64,000 nt of DNA from Rhynchopus sp. YZ270_cl-10 (taxonomy: Eukaryota; Euglenozoa; Diplonemea; Diplonemida; Diplonemidae). The notes under the pieces were generated by a model that did no database searches, was not told the DNA's origin, and worked only from the letters and a program-made list of their open reading frames with translations. The position numbers and the translations under genes are program-made. Shown here piece by piece: positions 1 through 9,531 of the stretch. Positions within the stretch are counted from its first letter, which is position 1, and the number at the start of each line of letters is the position of its first letter. The stretch lies in the NCBI GenBank assembly GCA_964035575.1, contig OZ037872.1, forward strand, positions 372,001-436,000. Reading direction: 5' to 3'.

Positions 1-1086
1 AGTTTTGTTGAGTTTTTTCTTGAACCCTTATTTTCCTCTTCACCATTGATAGAAAAAAAAAATTTTGTTTTGGGAGAAAATGTGCATACCTACCTTCACA
101 AGCACATCGGAGAAAAAGGAAAAAAAAGGGTTTTTCAGAAATTGCCGTTCGGGCAGAACAGATTGAGTGCAACAGAAAAAAAATGGAGGGGGGTTGTTTT
201 CTTGAGGAATTCAATACCACTTGGATAGCACAGCTACGAAATGTGAAGAACGAGAGAGAGAAAAAAAAAAGGGGGTGTCGCAAAAAAAAAAAGTTCAAAG
301 CCGACTTTCAGAGAAGGCGAAGAGGGAAAAAAAATATGGGGTATGGATAGATGGATGAAGCATGAAATATGTACTATATAAAAAGAAAATTTTATGAAGA
401 TGAACCTAAGCCTCTCGTGTGCAGTCATCTTGTCAAAATAGAGAAAAAAAATAATATTTTTTTTTTTAGATGATCTTGAAGCATTGTATGTTCAATCATC
501 TTTTAAAGGGGGAGAAAAAAAGAGGGTAATCAAAGCAACACTTCCATTTTTCCTTTGTTTGGATGCTGGGGGAGACAGGGGGGAAAGGGAAGAAAGGGAA
601 GAAAGGGGAGGGGATGAAAAAAACAAGGGAAAAAAAAATATTAATCTGTGGTATAGTGTTTCCTCTCAGTTTCCGAGGAGTTGCGTTATTTATTACTTTT
701 TTTTTTTTTTTTTTTTTTTTCGTTTTTGTTTTTGTAAAAAAAAAAAAAATAGTATATTTATCACCCCCTCTTAGCTCCACCAAAACAGAAAACAATGTTG
801 CAATTTGGAGAGAAAAAGAAAGAGGGGGTGACAACAACCGGAAGGGGACTTTTTTTGTGTGTTTTGTTTTGTTTTGCTTTTAAAATTTGTCGCCATTTCC
901 ATTAATTTTTTTTTAAAACAGAGGAATCAGAGGGCAGTCAAACCCTTTTTAAACCCCTTCAACTACAATAGAGATGAGCAAAAAAACGTGGTTAGAAATA
1001 TTGTTTTTCTGCAACACTTTTTTTAATGTTTTTTTGTTGTTTTTGTTTTCGCTAATACAGACATCCTTCCCTTCATCGTCTATTAT
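1..1086. other. Gene-free left edge with homopolymer tracts
   Basis: No convincing coding region is seen. Short ORFs here are made of A- or T-homopolymer codons and purine-rich simple sequence. The stretch holds one copy of the family 1 hairpin (396-432) and a long T run near 697-720. It lies 3' of the gene ending at 1087 and probably contains its 3' UTR and the spacer to the next gene. Confidence 0.6.
396..432. repeat. Family 1 hairpin repeat, copy 1
   Basis: The copy reads AAGATGA, then CCTAAGCCTCTCGTG, then TCATCTT on the plus strand. The outer arms AAGATGA and TCATCTT are perfectly complementary (7 bp). The inner stem is weaker than in other copies. It lies in the spacer 3' of the SH3-like gene. 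Confidence 0.6.
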
Positions 1087-1935
1087 CTAGCACGACTCGG
1101 TTGGCTGGTCGGTTTCGGTCTTAGACTTCTTGGTCTTCTTGCTGCGACGGCGGCGTCCCTTCTTTGCCTTGGCGGGGATGGGTTCCTCCGACTCAGCGTT
1201 TTCAGAGATGTCAATCCATCCCATGACAGGCTCCGAAATGTACGTGTAGACTTCATGCCCCTTGGGGCAACAGCATTCCGCATCAAGAATCTTCACCTCC
1301 GTCCCCACAGGAAGATCCGCAACCACCTCCGCACCAAAGAAGGGACCCTTCCTCACCAGCATCGAGGTCCCCTCCACCACCTCGGAAAAGCTCTGAATGC
1401 CTTCAGGGTTGACCTCCTGGGTCGGCAGAAGGTTCAGAATCAAGGACTCCTTCTCCCATACCTTGCTGTACGTCTGGTGGGACAGCACGTAAACCGGGAG
1501 CTTCTGCCAGATGTCTCCCTTCTTCAGAATGTCCTCTCCGCGTCTGAAGCGGTACTTGTCAAGCGTGTCGCCCTCCTTCTCGCCGCGGGAGGGTGCAAAA
1601 ACAACAATCCACATTGCGTCCGCCAAGGCGTCCGCGCTCATCTGTTCTCTTTCAGTCAAAGGGCACAAAAGGTTCTCGGGCCAGTATTCTCTCTTGTTTG
1701 GAAAATACCCCATAAATGGGGCGGCCATGTTTTGTTCGGACATAAGACGTTCCAAGGACGGTGCGTCCATGGACTCAATGTCGTCGCTTGCACGGGATGA
1801 ACAGTAACCATCACTCGAGCTCACAGACCCCGCACTGCTGGCGCTGGATTGCACAGAAGTGTCGAGGGTGTGAACGTTGAGGTTCAACTTCAGCTTCATG
1901 CTGAGGGTGTTGTTGATGGATGCGATCAGGCTCAT
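1087..1935 (-). CDS. Small protein with C-terminal SH3-like segment and basic tail
   Basis: This 282-aa protein is not recognised as a named family. The frame is open upstream of 1935, but the upstream part is low-complexity. A polypyrimidine tract ending CTGACAG stops at 1977, 42 nt before the ATG at 1935 (MSLIASINN), and that decides the start. The N-terminal 60 residues are serine-rich. The middle has a WPENLLCPLTEREQ stretch. Residues about 190-250 look like an SH3-type beta-barrel, with LPVGTEVKILDAE and a later YISEPVMGWIDIS. The last 30 residues are lysine- and arginine-rich (KKGRRRRSKKTKKSK), which could be a nuclear signal or an RNA-binding tail. The SH3-like call is a pattern judgement. 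No enzyme motif is visible, and partner binding is inferred only. Confidence 0.65.
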   Translation of the reverse strand: MSLIASINNTLSMKLKLNLNVHTLDTSVQSSASSAGSVSSSDGYCSSRASDDIESMDAPSLERLMSEQNMAAPFMGYFPNKREYWPENLLCPLTEREQMSADALADAMWIVVFAPSRGEKEGDTLDKYRFRRGEDILKKGDIWQKLPVYVLSHQTYSKVWEKESLILNLLPTQEVNPEGIQSFSEVVEGTSMLVRKGPFFGAEVVADLPVGTEVKILDAECCCPKGHEVYTYISEPVMGWIDISENAESEEPIPAKAKKGRRRRSKKTKKSKTETDQPTESC

Positions 1936-2275
1936 CTCGTTGCTGTGTATTTTTTTGTGGATAAATGAATGAATATCTGTCAGATGAAGTGAAAGAATCG
2001 GGAGAATCGTGAGGTGGAGAGAGAGGATAAAGAAAAATGAAAGGGGGGGAGGTAGCGTTTTTTTTTCTCCATCTGTTGGTAGCATTTTGTTTTTGTTTTT
2101 GTTTTGTATTTTGTTGTGGTTAGATTTTTTTTTGCTTCCAAATTTTTCCAAATGGATGCTTTTTTCCTTGCTCCAAAGTACTCTTTTTTGCTTTCGGCAA
2201 AAAAAATAAAAATAAAAAAGATGAGAAGCAAAAAGGGGTACGTATACCCACTAAAAAAAAAACTCAAACGCTCAT
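1936..2275. other. Spacer and 5' leader of the SH3-like gene
   Basis: Minus-strand reading gives a T/C-rich tract (about 2000-2070) followed by a CAG acceptor at 1977-1979, consistent with a trans-splice acceptor. No gene is seen. Confidence 0.55.
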
Positions 2276-2758
2276 TTATTTGCACCTTTTGAATTCGAAT
2301 TTCATGTCCTGAATGCTGACTTCGCATTCAAGGTTTTCGTCGTAGTCGAAGAACTCGCCGTTGTCAAACTCGATGTCGTCAAACTTCGTTTTGTCCTCCG
2401 CGCCGTAGGCTACCCAGTCAGATGTGTCGATAATCCATTTGGTAGGCTCGAGATCACGGCACTCGAATTCACACACCTTCTGGAAGGTTCCTGCAGACTC
2501 ACCAAGGTACTCAAAATCCTTCGCAAAGTTCTCAAACTTGATTGTCCCATGTCTCTTGTCCCCAATCTTGACCACAAGGTTGCACGTCCCCCTGCTGTTT
2601 GGGATCTCCAGCTCCTCCTCCTGCGTCACCCACAGGTTGTTGTGCTCCTCGCTGCTGCTCGGGTGCTTGCAGTCGAGGTTGATGCGGGCATCCTTGTCAA
2701 GCACCATCCGACCGATCCCCTCCATCTCTGCCTTGAAAAACATAGCGTATTTCACCAT
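2276..2758 (-). CDS. CZIB: CZIB (C1orf123/UPF0587, DUF866) homologue lacking the zinc cysteines
   Basis: The 160-aa length matches the human CXXC-motif-containing zinc-binding protein. Family landmarks are clear: an N-terminal KAEMEGIGRM strand, the central VCEFECRDLEP motif (human VEFECRGLEP), a following W-x-A-x-G segment, and the end DYDENLECEVSIQDMKFEFK, which matches the human YDE...VGIYEVTHQF region. The family normally carries two CXXC pairs that bind one zinc. Here the first pair is reduced to one cysteine (LDCKHPSS) and the second position reads VVKIGDK, so the metal site appears lost. The molecular function of the family is poorly known. The start at 2758 gives the family length. 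The start and stop look ordinary and no intron is needed. Confidence 0.85.
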   Translation of the reverse strand: MVKYAMFFKAEMEGIGRMVLDKDARINLDCKHPSSSEEHNNLWVTQEEELEIPNSRGTCNLVVKIGDKRHGTIKFENFAKDFEYLGESAGTFQKVCEFECRDLEPTKWIIDTSDWVAYGAEDKTKFDDIEFDNGEFFDYDENLECEVSIQDMKFEFKRCK

Positions 2759-3921
2759 TGTTAGGTTTTGTGTTGCCTTTTTTTGATGTGTCTTTTTGGG
2801 GGTATTTTGAAGAATAAATGGAAATGCTAAGCTTTCTACTCATAGAGAAGAATGATTAAGAAGAAAACTTGTACGATGAATGTACGAACTCGCAGCAGTT
2901 TTTCCCCACGGGAGTTGGGAAAGGGAAGCACGATGTACGAGACAACGAAGACTACTTGAACATTGTTGGCACCACGACTTTTGAGGGATTGGACTGAAAA
3001 ACAATGAGAGGAGAGGGGGTATTTGTGCTTTTTTGTCGTGTATCTAGTTTTGGGATCTAAAAAGAAAAACAGTTTCATATACTTTCAAGAGAAAGTACAA
3101 AGGACGTTCTTTACAGATACATCCAATCTTTGCCGTTGAAACAAATGTGAAAAGGAAAAAAAAGGGGGGAAATGAGGAAAAGAGAAGTTGAAAGTGCAAA
3201 CGCCTCACCGTACATCGGTGGATGCAGGGCACTGACAAATCCCCAGGGGGGCGGAAGTGAAAGATGTGAATAAAACTCTGGTCTCTAGGGTGGATGTGAA
3301 AGGTCATGTGGGGTAATCGACAGACTGAAGGGGTTTAATTTCTTCTTATTTTCACCCACGCGTGAAAATCTTGGGTCTCTGATGTTTAAATTCATCCTTA
3401 CTTTAATAATTTGTTGTCTTCGCGCGCCATACAGACAGTCTTCACTGGTTTGTGTCGACAATCACCTGGTTCCTTCGGGCAACATTGAGTACAGATCCTG
3501 CTAGTCAGAATCTGTCCTCAATATCGCCCGAAGGCTATTGTACTTAAAAGAGCGGGGGTTTTCTTTTCGTCAATATGTGGTAATGTGCACAAAACACTTC
3601 TTGGAAAGAACAATGCGCTCCATTTTTTCACTCCAACACCATTTTTGTTCATTTATGTTTCACAATGCACTGCAAAAAAGAGAGACGCTTTTAACCTCTA
3701 ATGCACTGAACTGCCGTTGCTTTTAAAAAACCAGGCAAAAAAAAAAACAAAGATCAAACACTCTTCACCTTTTTTATGTTTCTATTACGAAACGTATCTC
3801 TAAAAATATCTATAGCTGGTTGTAAAATCTACCGCTTTCTCTCTCATTTTTTTATTTTCTTTTTCTTTTTTTTTTTTTGAAAAAAGAAAAATGGTGTTGA
3901 ACAAATTGAACACAATACACT
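2759..3921. other. 1.2-kb gene-free spacer with a family 2 repeat
   Basis: No ORF here has recognisable content. The spacer contains a family 2 repeat at 3451-3544 and long A/T homopolymers near 3860-3890. It separates the pseudokinase 3' end from the CZIB 5' end. Confidence 0.55.
3451..3544. repeat. Family 2 repeat, copy 1, with a strong foldback
   Basis: Starts TGTGTCGACAATCACC and ends TCGCCCGAAGGCTA. Within it, 3472-3500 and 3506-3534 form a near-perfect inverted repeat (arms starting CCTTCGGGC and ending GCCCGAAGG, about 29 nt, loop about 5 nt). Related copies lie at 23919, 57663, 61813 and 61904. Confidence 0.6.
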
Positions 3922-6900
3922 TTAGCCTAACATCGGAACATCAAGGTCGGTGCGCAACGAGGCACGGTCAATCTGCTTTGCAAGCACCACTGCTGCGGTA
4001 CGCCTCTTTGCGCCTAGGAAGCAGGGCGCGAACAGCTGCTCCCAAAGCATGCTCGACACACTGGACGGGCGTGTGAAGAGCTCCTGACCACGTTCAAACT
4101 TCTTCAACACTTCCTTCTTGATCTCCGCCTGCGTCTCCCCCGCAAACGCCTGCACCATCCCATACGTCACCACCTCATACATTACCGCACCAAAGCTCCA
4201 CATATCATTTTCCTTACTAAACGAACGCGACACAATCGACTCTGGACTCGTAAACTCCAGCAACGGAGGCGCCCTGGTCAAACCATACCCCCTCAACTTC
4301 ACTGTCGTAAAGCTTGTTATGTAGGGATCATTTGTGATCATGACCTGCAGGCTGGAGAGGTCGCGGTGCGCGCAGTGTGCGTGGATTTCTCCTAATCCGG
4401 TGAGAATTGCTTTTGCCAACACAACAACTTCTCCTTGGGTGAACGGAGACCCGGTGACGCGCCTTCTGTGTACATACTCTTGCAGGGTAGATGTGGTACT
4501 ACAACGTTCCGCGACTGCATAGAGCGCACCGTGCATTGCTGTCATGCCGAAGACACGGAGGAGCACACCACTACGGGATTTAACCGACATATCCCTCAGC
4601 AGACGCAGCACCGTTTCGTGCACATCATGCGCATCCGCGGTAGGTGTGTCCTCCTGCAGCAGGATCAACTCCAGCTCCGGGGCACGCTTCGGAACGTTCC
4701 CATCATAGAACGCATGAACAAACTCGTGGTACGCTTCGACCCCTAGGGTACGCAGCTTTTTGAAGTCCAGTTTGGTGTGCAGTGCTATCGGGGCTGCTGA
4801 GGCGGTGCGGCCTGGCTTTACCACTTCAGACGCTTTGAAGAGCTCAACAGGGAGCATGATGCTTGAGGGCGGGTCGCTGTTTGGTGTGGGTGTAGGGGCT
4901 GGAGACGGTGCAGGGGCCGGCGTCGGCAGGGGTTCATCACTGATACGCGCCTCAGGCACCGATTTATGCGGAGTAGGAAGCGACTTCTCTCTGGACTGCG
5001 GAGGGGACGCATCACGTCTCCTGAGGGACGGTGATTTGACCCTCTTAGACGCAGCTGGTGATGCGACCCGGCGTACAGGAGAGGCAACACGGCGTACAGG
5101 AGAACGGCGTGCAGGAGGTGATGCGGGAGTTGCGACCGAAGGGGTAGTAGAGGGCTCAGGGGTCGCCTCGCTCTGGCTCTTCAGCTTCATGAGGTCCGAG
5201 ATGATGGAGCTCTGTATGTTTTTGAGACGCAGCTTTAAGGTGTGGTTTTCCTTGTTCAGAACCTCCTTCTCCCGCGTCATTACCTCCAGTTGGATGTGAA
5301 GGTTGTTGCAATGAGTGCAAGAAAAATCGTCTGTGCAAGACACCGCTTTGTGAACAGTGTGAACCTCGCTTTGCGTTGCAACCTCTGTTGTGTCGACGGC
5401 GCGGACTACTGTGGGCGATGAATCGGCAATGGAATGCTCTGAATCGCCTGAGTGTTCTGACTCAGGCTCTGAGAGAGACAGCGAACAGCGTAGCGTCGGT
5501 GGAGGCCCTTCTTCTTCTACTGCTGCAGCCACCTCTTCGGTCTCAGTGTTCTCTGTGAGCTGGCTCAGATCGAAGTATGTGTTGCTGTGCTGCCCTGCAG
5601 GCTCGGTCTTTTTATTCTCCGAGAGTGGTGAATATATGTCAGGAAACCTTGCCTGCAACATCCCTGGAGAAACCTGCGGAGGAGATGCCTCTGATGCCCA
5701 TCCCTTATACGGTGCGGGGCTGGCTGCACCGACAGATCGGTTGTGCACCGCCCTTCTCGGAACGGAGACATCGTCAAAGAGTGCAGTGCTCTCCAAAGAT
5801 GGCCTCGTGTCCACAACCTCCTTTGGTTCCCTTGGTGAAGCTGCAGGGGAGGGTGGTGGGGCGGTGTGTTTTGAGGTGTCGCTGAGACGGTGTTTGTTGT
5901 CAGGGGAGGTCAGCGCTGCGGATGCCTCAAAGGCAGGGGTAGCGTCACGCTCGGTGGCAAGGCTTGCAATATGGGTGGTGCGGTGTTCGAAGAAGGTGGA
6001 GGTGGTTGTTGTCATGGTGATGTTACTGGTGTTGTCGTCGGCGGAGTGCACAGAGTTGCTTCGTACACGCACCGGTTCGTGTCGAGCAACGAGAGGTGCA
6101 TTGCTTTGTCTTAGCTCAGAATCCATCCGTGGTTCTTTTAGAGAAGTCGCCCCCTCTGCAGAGTGAACCGTTTCGTATCTCGTAAAGGTGTTGCTACCTT
6201 CATGTCTGTGTTCGCTGTCCTTTTTTTCTCGGGTGTCTCTGAGAGAAGATGTGATATTGTCGTCAGAGTGTACAGATCTGCTTGGGTCGTGCCGGGTAAT
6301 GTTGTTGCCCTGATCATGTCTTGGCAGCTCATCCGTCTGTTGCGGTTCTCTAAAAGAGGATGTTGCCTCGACAGAGTGTACCGTTTTTTCGTACCTCGCA
6401 ATGGCAGGGGGGAGGTTGCTGACACCTTGGTCATATCTCTCTACGGACACAACGTCGTCAGAGGCAGGCGCTTGGTTCCTTGACAGAGATGCGTTGCTAT
6501 CAAACCGGGGATGCTCGCTCTTTCCCTTAGACGTTGCTACATCATCAGCCACAGAGTTGGTATGCAAAGGGTCGTGCCGGGTAGCAGGGGTGTTGATGTG
6601 ATCGTGTCTGGGCTCGGTGATCTTTTGTGGTTCTCTGGTAGAGGTAGATGGGGCGTCAGAGGAGTGAAGCGCTTCCGGGCGGGTCACAGCAAGCGGGGCG
6701 GGGGATTCACCTTGCGGGTGGTCGTGGCGGAGGGGCTCGCTGTCCATGCGTTGCGGTTCGTGCGGGCTGACGCCTCGCGTAGAAGGCAGCGACCCCGAGG
6801 TTGCATCCACCCCGGACGCCACATTGCTCAGCAGCGACGGCCGCCCCCCTGGACCATGCGTGCAACTCACACTCACCCTGCCCTTCCGCAAGGCAGGGGT

Positions 6901-6942
6901 CGAGGTGTGGCCGTAACCACTCCCTCCGACCGGGGTAGGCAT
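3922..6942 (-). CDS. Large disordered protein with C-terminal protein pseudokinase domain
   Basis: 1006 aa. Residues 1-480 are low-complexity and contain imperfect repeats of about 40 residues built on RHD...TRHDP...VHS.DD...REP. Residues about 555-605 form a short coiled coil preceded by CTHCNN. A repeat SPVRRVASPVRRVASP follows. Residues about 725-985 are kinase-like: the catalytic-loop motif is HRDLSSLQV, subdomain VIII reads TSPES, and subdomain IX reads ENDMWSFGAVMYEVVTYG, closest in flavour to tyrosine-kinase-like kinases. The DFG metal-binding motif is replaced by RGYGL, the loop Asn by Gln, and I see no glycine loop or VAIK lysine, so catalysis is unlikely. It is inferred to act as a scaffold or regulator. 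An acceptor CAG at 6984-6986 lies 41 nt before the ATG. There are no introns. Confidence 0.75.
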   Translation of the reverse strand: MPTPVGGSGYGHTSTPALRKGRVSVSCTHGPGGRPSLLSNVASGVDATSGSLPSTRGVSPHEPQRMDSEPLRHDHPQGESPAPLAVTRPEALHSSDAPSTSTREPQKITEPRHDHINTPATRHDPLHTNSVADDVATSKGKSEHPRFDSNASLSRNQAPASDDVVSVERYDQGVSNLPPAIARYEKTVHSVEATSSFREPQQTDELPRHDQGNNITRHDPSRSVHSDDNITSSLRDTREKKDSEHRHEGSNTFTRYETVHSAEGATSLKEPRMDSELRQSNAPLVARHEPVRVRSNSVHSADDNTSNITMTTTTSTFFEHRTTHIASLATERDATPAFEASAALTSPDNKHRLSDTSKHTAPPPSPAASPREPKEVVDTRPSLESTALFDDVSVPRRAVHNRSVGAASPAPYKGWASEASPPQVSPGMLQARFPDIYSPLSENKKTEPAGQHSNTYFDLSQLTENTETEEVAAAVEEEGPPPTLRCSLSLSEPESEHSGDSEHSIADSSPTVVRAVDTTEVATQSEVHTVHKAVSCTDDFSCTHCNNLHIQLEVMTREKEVLNKENHTLKLRLKNIQSSIISDLMKLKSQSEATPEPSTTPSVATPASPPARRSPVRRVASPVRRVASPAASKRVKSPSLRRRDASPPQSREKSLPTPHKSVPEARISDEPLPTPAPAPSPAPTPTPNSDPPSSIMLPVELFKASEVVKPGRTASAAPIALHTKLDFKKLRTLGVEAYHEFVHAFYDGNVPKRAPELELILLQEDTPTADAHDVHETVLRLLRDMSVKSRSGVLLRVFGMTAMHGALYAVAERCSTTSTLQEYVHRRRVTGSPFTQGEVVVLAKAILTGLGEIHAHCAHRDLSSLQVMITNDPYITSFTTVKLRGYGLTRAPPLLEFTSPESIVSRSFSKENDMWSFGAVMYEVVTYGMVQAFAGETQAEIKKEVLKKFERGQELFTRPSSVSSMLWEQLFAPCFLGAKRRTAAVVLAKQIDRASLRTDLDVPMLG

Positions 6943-7437
6943 GGTATTTGGTGTATAAACCAGGTTTGGAGTGGGGGATCCTCCTGGTGTGATATGTGGA
7001 AGGGTGTGGAGAAGGGGGGAAGTTATTGTAGTAAAATGTTGTGAAGTCTTAACGAAATTTTATGTTTGGGGCCAACTTTGGGCGGGATTACCATAAAAAC
7101 AAAGGGTGGCAAACTCGATTGACACTAAATTCCTCTAGATATCCAGAGAGAGGAGAGAAGAAAAAAGGAGGGGGGAGGGTCAAATTCTGTATTGTTTTAT
7201 TCATTGACATGAAGAGAGGAGGGGTGCCTTGGGTGTGGGGGGGAGGAGGTGAAGTCCAGAGATTTAGAAGCCTCTGCGAACGTATACACATTGGGTGCTC
7301 CATGGTGAGTTTTTGTTTCGAACAGATTTTTCGAAAGAAAAAAATCAAAAAAAAAAAAAAAATATCCTTTTTGAAAGTTGAGTGCGCCTCGAAGTGGACG
7401 TACAGACGTTTCAAAAAAAAAAAATTTTTTTTTTGAA

Positions 7438-7553
7438 GCTAGTGGAGGGTGTGGTGGCTGTATTGTGATAATTGCCCATTATAATACAGAATTATCTGAA
7501 TACAACTGTAGTCTGATGGGCAATTATCACAACACAACCACCGCTAGTGGAGG
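7438..7553. mobile_element. MITE-like foldback flanked by an 11-bp direct repeat
   Basis: Inverted arms of about 28 nt (GGTGGCTGTATTGTGATAAT... and ...ATTATCACAACACAACCACC) meet around a 35-nt centre. The 11-mer GCTAGTGGAGG occurs at 7438-7448 and again at 7543-7553, directly outside the arms, as expected for a target-site duplication. The insert is about 94 bp and non-coding. The family is not recognised. Confidence 0.6.
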
Positions 7554-7979
7554 AGGGGGAACGCACTTCACATGACGTTCACACGAGGAAAACTGTGTGT
7601 GCAGGGGGGGCGCACACAGCCAGTAGAAAAGTCGTGGGAAAAAAACCCCTCAAAAATAGAGAAAAAAAAATGAGGTGGTGCTTCCCAGCAATTCGTGTTT
7701 CCTATTAATCACAAGGTGCGGTGCTTTAAAAAAAAATACGTTCTTCTTGCGGCTCTCTTTTCTGTTCTTGATTTACCCAAGCAATATGCACTCTCCGTTT
7801 TATTAACGTTATCCCCTCAAAAAATGCATTTAAAAAAAATCAGTGTCATCTCACACTATGTCATTTTGACAAATGGTTGTGAGTGTCGGAAGGTTATGGA
7901 AAAAGAGAAAAAAAGAAACGTTCGTTGATCCTTCTATTAGTCACCAAAAGAATCCGCTTTAAACTGACGTTGATAGTTA

Positions 7980-8081
7980 CAGTAAGACAAACATTGGTGG
8001 GGGTAAAAACCTCTCCGTAGAGTTTTGAAATTCCAAAATCCACCTTAGTTTTTACCCCTCCGATGTTTTGTTGTGTTACTG
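7980..8081. repeat. Imperfect foldback repeat
   Basis: The left arm CAGTAAGACAAACATTGG continues GGGGTAAAAAC; the right arm reads GTTTTTACCCC and ends TGTTACTG. The centre GAGTTTTGAAATTCC... is itself nearly palindromic. It is non-coding, about 100 bp, and lies 3' of the secreted-protein gene. Confidence 0.5.
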
Positions 8082-8143
8082 AAAATTAGTGAATATCGGC
8101 CCCAATTATGTGAGAGAAAAAAAAAGAGAACTTTTGGATATCA

Positions 8144-9280
8144 TCAACAGAGAGTGTCGCATCCGGCCCCTGTTGGGGGGTCGAAGAAGGAGGCATCCAC
8201 GAGGTTCTCTGTTTTGTAGGTTTCGAGGTTGAAGTCCCACTGCTTGAGGATGTTGTTTTTGTGCTCCATGTAACGCACAGGACGCTGGTACTGGTCAGGT
8301 GTGACGTAGTAGTGGTTGTCAGAAGAGCCCTGCTTGAACCATTCGTCGACTACCACTCCGTTGACGGTAGTGTTTCCGATGTACTTCGATTCCGTGTACA
8401 GCCACGTACTGCGCACGGCACCGTAGTGCTCCAGGATGCCACCCAGCTTGCAGCATTTTTCGGTGCTGTTCAGATAGGCCCTTCCGTTGTTCGCAAAGAT
8501 GACAGCGCAGGGAGTGCCCTGGGTGATCTTCCCGCTTCTGCATACTTCGTCATCCTGGCCTTCAAGGTGGTGGTACACTGCGGCCCCTTGGTTCGCATCG
8601 TAGAAGTAGTTGAATCTCCACTTTGGGTGATCCGGGGAGTCCGAAATGTCGGTCATGTTGACGTTTACCTCAAACCGCATGAGCGTGCTGTTTCCTCCCC
8701 AACGCGGTGTGTTCGGGTCTGCCGCTTCGACCTCCTCCTCTTTGTTGCTGTAGTAGTGGCATGAAGTGCAGGACACCTTTGCGTTGTATGTTTTGTCTTC
8801 TGTGACGGTAGGTGCAGAAGGCATCAAAGGAAGCACGACATTCGCCTTTTGAAGCAAATGGCGTGCCTCTGTTGGAATGTGGTGTGCCCATTGCATCAGA
8901 ATATAGGCACAATGTCCATCTCTAGTGGTGTTGTGCGCGATGCTGTGGTGCGGCGCGGTGAGCGGGAGGGGGGTAGGGGCCAAGAGCGTGCGACGGTCCT
9001 TCTTTGCAGAGTACAGAGCATTCAGCTCGTCTGCAGCATGCTTGGTGACCTCCGTGGAGACAGCTTCAAGCTCCCTCAAAGAGAACTCCTCGCACGCCTT
9101 GGCACGCCATCCACCAGACACCATGTATTCGTTGATTGCACGGAATACCCCATCATGTGAATCTGCCCGCAACGCAGACGAAGCGCCAGGCTTAGCAGTA
9201 TGTGCGCGAAGCAGATCAATATGCGAGACACTTAACCCATGTGCAAAAGAAACACTGCAAATAAATAGAAGTGTTTTCAT
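8144..9280 (-). CDS. Secreted, N-glycosylated cysteine-rich protein (ependymin/LolA-fold-like?)
   Basis: 378 aa. The frame is open further upstream, but a C/T-rich tract ending CTTTTTAG (acceptor at 9295-9297) lies 14 nt before the ATG at 9280, and this start gives a clean signal peptide (MKTLLFICSVSFAHG). The mature protein has paired cysteines (SCTSCHYY, KCCKLGG, GCDTLC at the end) and several N-x-T/S sequons. The C-terminal half runs W..N.FYD, then KCC...WLY...Y.G...NG..VDEW, then YYV...RPVRY, then WDFN.ETY and SFFDPP. This resembles the order of conserved positions in ependymin-like or lipoprotein-like beta-barrel secreted proteins of protists. I am sure it is secreted; the family is a guess. 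Confidence 0.7.
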   Translation of the reverse strand: MKTLLFICSVSFAHGLSVSHIDLLRAHTAKPGASSALRADSHDGVFRAINEYMVSGGWRAKACEEFSLRELEAVSTEVTKHAADELNALYSAKKDRRTLLAPTPLPLTAPHHSIAHNTTRDGHCAYILMQWAHHIPTEARHLLQKANVVLPLMPSAPTVTEDKTYNAKVSCTSCHYYSNKEEEVEAADPNTPRWGGNSTLMRFEVNVNMTDISDSPDHPKWRFNYFYDANQGAAVYHHLEGQDDEVCRSGKITQGTPCAVIFANNGRAYLNSTEKCCKLGGILEHYGAVRSTWLYTESKYIGNTTVNGVVVDEWFKQGSSDNHYYVTPDQYQRPVRYMEHKNNILKQWDFNLETYKTENLVDASFFDPPTGAGCDTLC

Positions 9281-9531
9281 TGTGTAAAATAGGCCTAAAA
9301 AGGTGGTTGAAGGGGGGAAAGAGGGAGGAGGAGGAGGGGAGGAAAAAAGAGGGAGGGAGGGGGAGAGTCTTCTGGGCGGTATTGAGATGTGCTTTTTGGC
9401 CCGGTTGGGGGGGTTTTTGAAAAAAAATTGGGTTTGTATGGGGATAGGCACTCAGAGGATGTGCTACACTATCCCCTGGGTCCCCTATCCCTACGAAGAA
9501 GGTTTTTGTTGTGGGTACTGAGGAGGGGTTT

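Larger units (their letters stand above)
6943..8143. other. 1.2-kb spacer with two foldback elements
   Basis: No supported gene. The spacer carries a MITE-like foldback with an 11-bp direct repeat at its ends (7438-7553), a second foldback (7980-8081), a purine-rich block at 7150-7260 and A/T homopolymers. Confidence 0.55.

Noticed and set aside
563-883. Plus-strand frame of 106 codons at the left edge
   Set aside because: Consists of lysine and phenylalanine homopolymer codons from A and T runs. No gene features.
4760-5299. Plus-strand frame of 179 codons opposite the pseudokinase gene
   Set aside because: It is glycine/valine-rich, lies antisense to a well-supported gene of biased composition, and shows no family. 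Antisense frames like this recur opposite every long gene here.
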